Below, piece by piece: positions 58,193 through 64,000 of a stretch of DNA of 64,000 bases (position 1 is the first letter of the stretch; each line of letters opens with the position of its first letter). Source of the stretch: Aliiroseovarius subalbicans (lineage in GTDB: Bacteria > Pseudomonadota > Alphaproteobacteria > Rhodobacterales > Rhodobacteraceae); contig NZ_JALBYQ010000005.1 in NCBI RefSeq assembly GCF_022678625.1, forward strand, positions 1 to 64,000, written 5' to 3'. The position numbers were made by a program, and so were the translations under genes. The notes under the pieces were generated by a model. It worked only from the letters and a program-made list of their open reading frames with translations, had not been told where the DNA came from and did no database searches.

Positions 58193-58737
58193 GGCCAATC
58201 CTCCGTTTCTCTCAAGGTTTTCAAACGTTTCTTCACTTCGGACATGCGCCAGGCGACGGTGCCTTCTGAAATGTCCAGAACCCGCGCGGCGTCCGCTTGC
58301 GTCATCTCTTCGCCCAGGACCAGGGCCACGGTGTCGCGCAGATCGTCGGGCAGGGCGCGCATGGCTTGCGCCAGCCAATCCAGCCCCTCGGCGGTTTCGG
58401 CATCACCTGCGCGCCGGTTCACCTCCCAGTCGCCCCAACCATCGGCTGCACGGGCCCGGGTTGCAGCGCGGCGGCGGTGGTCGTGAGCGGCGTTCACCGC
58501 GACACGATATAGCCAGGTGGTGAACTTCGCCTCCCCCCGGAAGGTGGCCAGTTTTGCGGGCAGCGCGGCGCAGATGTCCTGTGTCAGATCCTCGGCCTGA
58601 TCGCGCGCGCCCATCAGGCGAAAGGCGAAGGCGAACAGGCGATCATAGTGGCGCGACAGCAGGGCCGCGAAAGCCTCACGGTCCCCCCCAGCGGCCGCGC
58701 GGGCCATGTCCTCATCCGTCACAATCATGCGCATCAC
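58189..58737 (-). CDS. ECF RNA polymerase sigma factor
   Basis: A 182-residue extracytoplasmic-function sigma factor with region 2 (FAALLSRHYDRLFAFAFRLMG, AEDLTQDI, TWLYRVAVNAAHDHRRR) and region 4 helix-turn-helix (MTQADAARVLDISEGTVAWRM). There is no separate anti-sigma gene. Downstream and overlapping by 4 bases is the VWA membrane protein. Start may be Met 1, 2 or 4. A promoter shared with the divergent gene upstream lies in the 98-base gap. Confidence 0.92.
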   Translation of the reverse strand: MMRMIVTDEDMARAAAGGDREAFAALLSRHYDRLFAFAFRLMGARDQAEDLTQDICAALPAKLATFRGEAKFTTWLYRVAVNAAHDHRRRAATRARAADGWGDWEVNRRAGDAETAEGLDWLAQAMRALPDDLRDTVALVLGEEMTQADAARVLDISEGTVAWRMSEVKKRLKTLRETEDWP

Positions 58738-58835
58738 ATAGAGTATGACGCGCGCGCCGGGTCAATCCTTGGTGGGGAAGGTCAGAAAATGCAATCGCAC
58801 GATTAATACCGCGCCTTGACAGCTTTCCCGCCCGG

Positions 58836-59447
58836 ATGCGAGCGTCACACAGAACGCCAATGTCGAGGTCCGCAATGGTTCCGACGCTCAGACAAGTTTG
58901 TTACGCAGCGGCCCTTACTGCAGTGACGCTTCTGCCCGGGACAGCCCCAGGGCAGGCGTCCAAGCTGCATTGTTCGTCAACCCACCTCGTGCAAGTTGAA
59001 GGCAGTGATGCCGCGTTCCTTGTGCCCCGGACGTTGTATGATCAATTGGTGGGATGGATCGCGCTGCACACGTTTTATGACGTGCTGGAATTGTACAAGG
59101 CCCCACCCAGCCTGTCATTCTGCAAGGTCGGCGATCTGGTGGCCTATGAGGGACGGGATCTTCTGGTCGAACCTGCGCTTCAGGCGGCCTATGACGTCGA
59201 CCGTCGGCACATCTACCTTGTTCACCCTTGGTCGGTTTTCGACCTGTTCGATCAGTCGGTGTTGCTGCACGAGCTGATCCACGACGCGCAATTGTCCAAC
59301 CGGGATTGGGACTGCCCGGGTGCCCCCGAGCTTGAGGCATATCTGTTGCAGGACCAATGGCTTGTCCAGCACGGGATCGCCTACAATTTCGACTGGTCCG
59401 CGATCCTTCGCAGATCCACCTGCCCGGATGACACCGGGCAGGAGTGA
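58836..59447 (+). CDS. Secreted HExxH protein, DUF6647-like
   Basis: A 203-residue protein with a signal peptide (AAALTAVTLLPGTAPGQA region) and a single zinc-binding motif LLHELIHDAQ (HExxH) followed by an acidic ELEAYLLQDQWL that could supply the third ligand. The pattern fits what I recall as DUF6647; activity as a metallopeptidase is a guess. It diverges from the ECF sigma gene, so it may belong to its regulon. Confidence 0.75.
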   Translation: MRASHRTPMSRSAMVPTLRQVCYAAALTAVTLLPGTAPGQASKLHCSSTHLVQVEGSDAAFLVPRTLYDQLVGWIALHTFYDVLELYKAPPSLSFCKVGDLVAYEGRDLLVEPALQAAYDVDRRHIYLVHPWSVFDLFDQSVLLHELIHDAQLSNRDWDCPGAPELEAYLLQDQWLVQHGIAYNFDWSAILRRSTCPDDTGQE

Positions 59448-59460
59448 GGCTTGGCGCAGG

Positions 59461-60939
59461 TCAGACCGACATGCAGATGTATTTCATCTCCAGGTAATCC
59501 TCGATCCCGTGGTGCGAGCCTTCGCGGCCAAGGCCGGACTGCTTCACGCCGCCAAACGGGGCGACCTCGGTCGAGATGATACCGGTGTTCACGCCGACGA
59601 TGCCGTATTCCAGCGCCTCGGCCACCTTGTAGACGCGGCTCAGATCGTTGGCATAGAAATACGACGCCAGGCCGAAGATCGTGTCGTTGGCCAGGTGGAT
59701 CACCTCGTCCTCATCCTTGAACTTGAACAGCGGCGCCAGAGGGCCGAAGGTCTCGTCGGTGGCAAATTCCATCTCGGCGGTGGCGCCGGTGACGATGGTG
59801 GGTTCAAAGAACAACCCGCCGCGTTCGTGCTCTTTGCCGCCCAGAATGATCTCGGCGCCCTTTCCTGTGGCGTCGGCAATGTGGTCCTTCACCTTCTGCA
59901 CGGCATCAGCCGAGACCAGCGGGCCAAGGGCTGTGCCTTCGGACAGACCATCCCCGACCGGCAGGGCGGCCACCGCGGCGCGCAGTTTCTCGGCGAAGGC
60001 GTCATAGACCCCTTCCTGCACATAGATCCGGTTTGCGCAGACGCAGGTCTGGCCGTTGTTTCGGAATTTGCAGGCGATCGCGCCTTCTACGGCAGCATCC
60101 AGATCGGCGTCGTCAAACACGATGAAGGGCGCGTTGCCGCCCAGCTCCATCGAGCATTTCATCACCTGATCGGCGGCCTGACGCAGCAGGATGCGGCCCA
60201 CTTCGGTCGATCCGGTGAAGGTCAGCTTGCGCACGGCGGGGTTCTCGCAAAACTCTTTGCCGATGTCCGAGCTGCGCGAGGACGGCACGACGCTGAACAG
60301 CCCGGCCGGGATGCCCGCGCGTTCCGCCAACACCGCCAGCGCCAGCGCCGACAGGGGCGTTTCGGCTGCCGGGCGGGCGACAAAGCCGCAGCCCGCCGCA
60401 ATCGCCGGGCCACATTTGCGGGTGATCATCGCGTTGGGGAAGTTCCACGGCGTGATCGAGGCGGCAACGCCGATCGGCTGCTTGATCACGGTGATCCGCT
60501 TGTCGGGCTGGTGGCCCGGAATGGTCTCGCCATAGATGCGTTTGCCTTCCTCGGCGAACCACTCGATGAAGCTGGCACCATAGGCGATCTCGCCCATCGA
60601 TTCCGCCAGCGGTTTGCCCATTTCGGCGGTCAGGATCGTGGCCAGGTCGCCTTGGTTTTCCATCATAAGGTTGAACCAGGTCCGCATGATGTTCGCGCGT
60701 TCCTTGGCAGTGCGTTTCGTCCAGTCCTTGCCTGCGGCTTCGGCGGCGGCGATGGCGCGGGCCACTTCCGTGCGGCTCAGGTCCGCGACCTCACAGATTA
60801 CGTCGCCGCGCGCCGGGTTGGTCACCGCGAAGGTTTTGCCGTCATCGGCGTCCACCCATGCCCCGGCCACATAGGCCTGGGTCGCCAACAAAGACGGGTC
60901 TTTCAGAATGGATTTAAGGTCGGTTGCGTTCGCGGTCAT
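59461..60939 (-). CDS. gabD: NAD(P)-dependent succinate-semialdehyde dehydrogenase
   Basis: A 492-residue aldehyde dehydrogenase converting succinate semialdehyde to succinate at the end of the GABA pathway. It has the Rossmann glycines FTGSTEVG, the catalytic Glu in MELGGNAP, the catalytic Cys in [11 protein letters not shown] and the C-terminal [12 protein letters not shown]. Where most members have a Lys in the cofactor segment (KPA), this one has Arg ([10 protein letters not shown]), a change that may affect NADP/NAD use. Start is ATG 60939 with GGGAG upstream; an ATG at 60945 is possible. The longer frame is not family-like. Confidence 0.92.
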   Translation of the reverse strand: MTANATDLKSILKDPSLLATQAYVAGAWVDADDGKTFAVTNPARGDVICEVADLSRTEVARAIAAAEAAGKDWTKRTAKERANIMRTWFNLMMENQGDLATILTAEMGKPLAESMGEIAYGASFIEWFAEEGKRIYGETIPGHQPDKRITVIKQPIGVAASITPWNFPNAMITRKCGPAIAAGCGFVARPAAETPLSALALAVLAERAGIPAGLFSVVPSSRSSDIGKEFCENPAVRKLTFTGSTEVGRILLRQAADQVMKCSMELGGNAPFIVFDDADLDAAVEGAIACKFRNNGQTCVCANRIYVQEGVYDAFAEKLRAAVAALPVGDGLSEGTALGPLVSADAVQKVKDHIADATGKGAEIILGGKEHERGGLFFEPTIVTGATAEMEFATDETFGPLAPLFKFKDEDEVIHLANDTIFGLASYFYANDLSRVYKVAEALEYGIVGVNTGIISTEVAPFGGVKQSGLGREGSHHGIEDYLEMKYICMSV

Positions 60940-61029
60940 TTTCATCTCCCATAGGTGTTGCGTCAGGCATGCCCGATCTTGTGTCGGGAGTCCAGATGTT
61001 AACACGTTAACTAACGCGGATTTCTCCTC

Positions 61030-61809
61030 ATGAACCTCGACATAGCCTATGCGAATGCGGATTTTATCCCGAATGCCGCCGATTTTCCGCCGCGCTGGGC
61101 GCAAGAGGCACAAGAATTCCGCGATGGGGTGAAGAATCTGCGATTGGACTTGGCATACGGCGATGGCCCGCGCCAACGGCTGGACCTGTTCCTGCCCGAC
61201 GCGCCGCGCGGGCTGGTGGTCTTTGTGCACGGCGGATATTGGCGCGCATTTTCGAACAAGGACTGGTCGCACCTGGCGGCGGGGGCGATGGCGCAGGGAT
61301 GGGCGGTGGCGATGCCGGGCTATACCCTGGCGCCCGAGGCCCGGATTTCCGAGATTACCCGCGAAGTGGCGGCGGCGATCGACCATGCCGCAGGGCTTGT
61401 GCCCGGGCCACTCATCCTGACCGGCCATTCCGCCGGCGGGCACCTGGTGGCGCGGATGAACTGTGAGGACGCAGCCCCCACCTGCGCGGACCGGATCACG
61501 CGGATCGTGCCGATTTCACCGGTCGGTGACTTGCGCCCGTTGGTCCACACCGAAATGAACACAGATTTCCGCCTGGACCGGGACGAGGCCGTGGCGGAAA
61601 GCCCGACCCTGGCACGTGACCGACGCGGCATTGCCACGACAGTCTGGGTCGGCGCCGAGGAGCGCCCGGCCTTTCTGGACCAGGCCCGCGAGCTTGCTGA
61701 TGCTTGGGACGAAGCGACCCTGTGTATCGCCCCAGGGCGTCATCATTTCGATGTGATCGAACCGCTGGCGGATCCGGCCTCCAGCCTGACCCGCACGCTT
61801 CTGGCTTAA
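61030..61809 (+). CDS. Alpha/beta hydrolase, kynurenine formamidase-like
   Basis: A 259-residue hydrolase with the oxyanion motif VVFVHGGYWRAFSNKDW, nucleophile elbow LTGHSAGGHLVARM and the catalytic His in GRHHFDVIEPL. The HGGYW form matches alpha/beta-fold arylformamidases (KynB-like) but also other esterases, so kynurenine formamidase activity is tentative. It is divergent from gabD (90 bases) and overlaps the convergent downstream gene by 4 bases. Confidence 0.85.
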   Translation: MNLDIAYANADFIPNAADFPPRWAQEAQEFRDGVKNLRLDLAYGDGPRQRLDLFLPDAPRGLVVFVHGGYWRAFSNKDWSHLAAGAMAQGWAVAMPGYTLAPEARISEITREVAAAIDHAAGLVPGPLILTGHSAGGHLVARMNCEDAAPTCADRITRIVPISPVGDLRPLVHTEMNTDFRLDRDEAVAESPTLARDRRGIATTVWVGAEERPAFLDQARELADAWDEATLCIAPGRHHFDVIEPLADPASSLTRTLLA

Positions 61810-62363
61810 CCGCCGAAGTCCTCCAGACCCTTGTAGTCGATGGTCTTTAGCACCGGGATCATCACCTCGACCGCCGTGCCGCTGGCCTGAATCATGATGC
61901 GGTTGTCCACCAGGCCGGTCAGGTCCCCGTCCTGGTTCATGAATTTTTCACGCCCGACGCGCTCGATCTTGGCGCCCATCAGCGCCGCGTTGCCGATCAT
62001 GCTGGCCATCGCCGCAACCATCGGGTTGTCGGCGGTGATTGAAATGTCGAAGCTTTCGTCACCATTCGAATACCGCGCTTCGGCCCCGATACCACCACCC
62101 AGGAAGGACATGCCGGCGTTCCCGTCTTCACTGATTTCACGGGTCCAGCCGTCGGGCGCTTCGGGCAGGTAAGCGGTCAGCTCGGCGGTCTTCATTTCAC
62201 TCAGCAGCTGCTTGGCATACTCCAACTCTTCCAACGCATATTGAATGTCGCCTTCCTCATAGGCCGTCAGCGCACTGTTTAGCGTGTCGGTGACGTCATC
62301 GGCCTGTGCAGACACTGCGGTGAGTGCGACAAGGGCAAGTGCTGCGGTGGTGGTGCGGAACAT
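61806..62363 (-). CDS. Secreted protein of unknown function
   Basis: A 185-residue protein with signal peptide (TTAALALVALTAVSAQA). A helical stretch follows (DTLNSALTAYEEGDIQYALEELEYAKQLLSEM, TPR-like in feel), then a beta-rich domain with a Gly-rich FLGGGIGAEARYSNG and conserved-looking MNQDGDL. Start is ATG 62363 behind GGAGG. The frame extends further upstream but without a signal. I do not recognise a family. Confidence 0.78.
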   Translation of the reverse strand: MFRTTTAALALVALTAVSAQADDVTDTLNSALTAYEEGDIQYALEELEYAKQLLSEMKTAELTAYLPEAPDGWTREISEDGNAGMSFLGGGIGAEARYSNGDESFDISITADNPMVAAMASMIGNAALMGAKIERVGREKFMNQDGDLTGLVDNRIMIQASGTAVEVMIPVLKTIDYKGLEDFGG

Positions 62364-62439
62364 GGAAACCTCCTGAAGTTCTGAAATCAATTGCGGATAG
62401 CCTAGCGCCTCAGTGCCTCGTCTACAACGCTGGGCTATG

Positions 62440-63426
62440 CTACCGGAGCCGATCCCGCCAGCACGGTAGAACATCCCCCTTGGCCGGTGTTGCCGCATGC
62501 ACCCCTCGTGCAATCGCGCGCGCCAGACAGGTTGCGGCGGCATGGCCCAGTCGCAGCGGATCCCATACCGGATCGGGCAGATCTTTCGCGCCTGTTGCGG
62601 CAGCAAATACCAGATCACCGTCGAATGGCGTGTGGCTGGGGTGGATCGCGCGGGCCATGCCGTCATGGGCGGCGGTCGCCAGCCGGGTCGCCTGCGCCTG
62701 GGTCAGCGCCGCATCGGTCGCTACAATGGCGATGGTGGTGTTTTCCCCCATCCGGGCCTCGGGGCGGGGTTCATCCATCGGGTCATGCGCGCCAAGGCCC
62801 AGCCCGCCATACTCGCCCCCCATTTCCCATGGCGCGGCCCAGAACTCAGGTCCGTCCCCCATCGTAACCGCCCCCAATGCGTTCACCGCGACAAGCGCGC
62901 CGACGGTGATGCCGTTTTCAAGAATAAGCGAGGCAGAGCCAAGCCCACCTTTCAGCCCGTCAACTGTTGCCCCACACCCCGCCCCGGCGCTGCCCAGCTC
63001 GAACGCCTCGGAGGCGGCGGCCAGCGCCTGGCGCCCCAGAGCCTTATACGGGTTTTCCACCCACTCCTTGTCTCCGCCGTTCAACAGATCGAACAGGATC
63101 GCGCCGGGTACGATCGGCACCTTCTGCCCACCCACGTCAAACCCGCGTCCGGCGGCCCGCAGCGCATCCGCCACCCCCGATCCCGCGTCCAGCCCGAAGG
63201 CCGATCCGCCGGACAGGACCAGCGCGTCCACCTCCTGCACCAGTTTGTCGGCTTCAAGCAGCGCCGCCTCGCGCGTGCCGGGCGCGCCGCCCATGATGTG
63301 CACCCCGGCCACGAAGGGCGCATCCCCCACCAGCACCGTCGCGCCAGTTTTCACCCCGTCATCGGACGCGTTCCCAACCCGTAGCCCGGCCACGTCGGTG
63401 ATCAGATTTCGCTTGCCTGGCTTCAT
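62440..63426 (-). CDS. P1-family (S58, DmpA-like) aminopeptidase
   Basis: A 328-residue Ntn-hydrolase-like peptidase. It shows ITDVAGLRVGNA, LVLSGGSAFGLDAGSGVADAL and the autoprocessing region GGLGSASLIL, where the Ser becomes the N-terminal nucleophile. DmpA-like enzymes remove N-terminal L- or D-residues or beta-amino acids. Start is ATG 63426. It is 36 bases downstream of an SDR gene on the same strand, so co-transcription is likely. Confidence 0.9.
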   Translation of the reverse strand: MKPGKRNLITDVAGLRVGNASDDGVKTGATVLVGDAPFVAGVHIMGGAPGTREAALLEADKLVQEVDALVLSGGSAFGLDAGSGVADALRAAGRGFDVGGQKVPIVPGAILFDLLNGGDKEWVENPYKALGRQALAAASEAFELGSAGAGCGATVDGLKGGLGSASLILENGITVGALVAVNALGAVTMGDGPEFWAAPWEMGGEYGGLGLGAHDPMDEPRPEARMGENTTIAIVATDAALTQAQATRLATAAHDGMARAIHPSHTPFDGDLVFAAATGAKDLPDPVWDPLRLGHAAATCLARAIARGVHAATPAKGDVLPCWRDRLR

Positions 63427-63462
63427 GCCGTTTCATCTTTCCAAAAGGGGGCCATTCAGGGC

Positions 63463-64000
63463 TCAGATGCAGCGCCCGCCGTCGACTTCCATTGCCACCC
63501 CGGTCACCATCCCGGCCTCATCCGAGCATAGGAAACAGGCGGCGTTGCCCATGTCCTCGGGGGTTGAAAACCGGCCCAGCGGGATTGTCGACAGGAACTT
63601 GGCGCGAATTTCAGGCGTGTCTTCGCCCATGAAGCTGGACAAAAGCGGCGTTTCCCCCGCCACCGGACAAATCGCGTTTACCCGCACGCCATGGGGCGCC
63701 AGCTCCACCGCCATCGTCTTGGTCGCGGTGATCATCCAGCCTTTCGAAGCATTGTACCAATTCAGGTTCGGGCGCGGCGACAGCCCGGCGGTCGAGGCCA
63801 CGTTGAGGATCGCCCCCGTGCCTGTCGCTTTCATCCCCGGAACAAACGCGCGGGCGGTCAGGTAGACGGATTTCGCATTCACCGCCAGAACCCGGTCGAA
63901 CTCGTCCTCGTCCACCTCCTCCATCGGTTTCGGCAGATGGGTGATGCCCGCGTTGTTCACCAGGATGTCGAGGGGACCGAATGCCCGCTCGACCGCTGCG
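63463..64000 (-). CDS. SDR-family oxidoreductase, 5' end outside window
   Basis: The frame is open to the right edge: codons before the ATG at 63960 continue as AVERAFGPLDILVNNAG, so the true start lies outside. The visible part has NNAG, NVAST, the catalytic YNASKGW (Tyr-x3-Lys), and the C-terminal VTGVAMEVDGG. It resembles FabG-like and glucose dehydrogenase-like reductases using NAD(P)H. The substrate is not defined. Confidence 0.9.
   Translation of the reverse strand, partial: AAVERAFGPLDILVNNAGITHLPKPMEEVDEDEFDRVLAVNAKSVYLTARAFVPGMKATGTGAILNVASTAGLSPRPNLNWYNASKGWMITATKTMAVELAPHGVRVNAICPVAGETPLLSSFMGEDTPEIRAKFLSTIPLGRFSTPEDMGNAACFLCSDEAGMVTGVAMEVDGGRCI

Noticed and set aside
59320-60954. 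544-codon plus-strand frame opposite gabD
   Set aside because: Antisense shadow of gabD, rich in His, Gln, Gly and Arg.
62324-63865. 513-codon plus-strand frame opposite the P1 peptidase and SDR genes
   Set aside because: Ser/Pro/Ala-rich shadow of two well-supported minus-strand genes.
1-64000. CRISPR arrays, tRNA or rRNA genes, insertion sequences, prophage
   Set aside because: I looked in the intergenic spaces, nearly all under 300 bases, and saw no spaced direct repeats, cloverleaf signatures, transposase motifs or phage genes.

Overview
The window looks like chromosomal DNA of a GC-rich alphaproteobacterium, most likely of the Rhodobacteraceae (Roseobacter group). The basis is a MipZ division-site ATPase, an F0-only ATP synthase operon with both b' and b subunits, the ffh-aroQ-rpsP-rimM-trmD-rplS-rpmE neighbourhood, a glcDEF operon, and many protein families I associate with that group. 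I saw no tRNA, rRNA, CRISPR array, insertion sequence or prophage, and apart from one C-rich stretch in the first gene the coding style is uniform. This is mostly core chromosome with a few accessory surface and stress loci.

Layout. 1-4113: 3' part of a very large VCBS/cadherin-like repeat protein with a long C-terminal region I do not recognise. 4325-7711: envelope operon (ArnT-like glycosyltransferase, PAP2 phosphatase, GT2 lipid-linked sugar synthase, LAB_N membrane protein), probably for lipid A or another lipid-linked glycan. 7721-9766 (minus): mipZ and a cation/proton antiporter. 9893-18646 (minus): a long translation and secretion cluster from ffh to rpmE, with four tandem overlapping GNAT acetyltransferases, a chorismate mutase, a sulfotransferase-like gene and an acyltransferase inserted. 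A short RNA with its own promoter and terminator precedes ffh. 18904-22789: membrane protein, azoreductase with divergent LysR regulator, EamA transporter, ClbS/DfsB-like protein and ArsR regulator. 23008-25689: atpI-atpB-atpE-atpF'-atpF.

25810-34463: a small DUF2892 protein, FadR-type regulator, OmpA-like lipoprotein, Ada-type DNA repair protein, nth, an adenosine kinase-like gene, osmC, then a divergent pair of a family-2 sulfotransferase and a core-2/I-branching glycosyltransferase, a HIT protein and a 58-residue zinc finger. 34504-42604: polA, a secreted SGNH hydrolase, a zinc-type CDF exporter, two tandem secreted paralogues of unknown function, a VOC protein with a WYL regulator, a hydroxypyruvate isomerase-like protein and DUF1285. 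42665-49336: MoxR, DUF58, a BatA/DUF4159 protein and a second large membrane protein, translationally coupled. 49787-53626: glcDEF behind a promoter overlapped by an inverted repeat.

53705-64000: trypsin-like protease, a small heat-shock protein behind a sigma32-like promoter and candidate ROSE thermometer, an FMN riboswitch controlling a DMT transporter (riboflavin importer RibN by this logic), an ECF sigma factor overlapping a membrane VWA protein that may be its anti-sigma factor, a secreted HExxH protein, succinate-semialdehyde dehydrogenase, an alpha/beta hydrolase, a secreted unknown, a P1 peptidase and the 3' part of an SDR. The least explained items are the sigma/VWA pair, the sulfotransferase/branching-glycosyltransferase pair, the GNAT array, the ffh-upstream RNA and the C-terminal region of the first protein.
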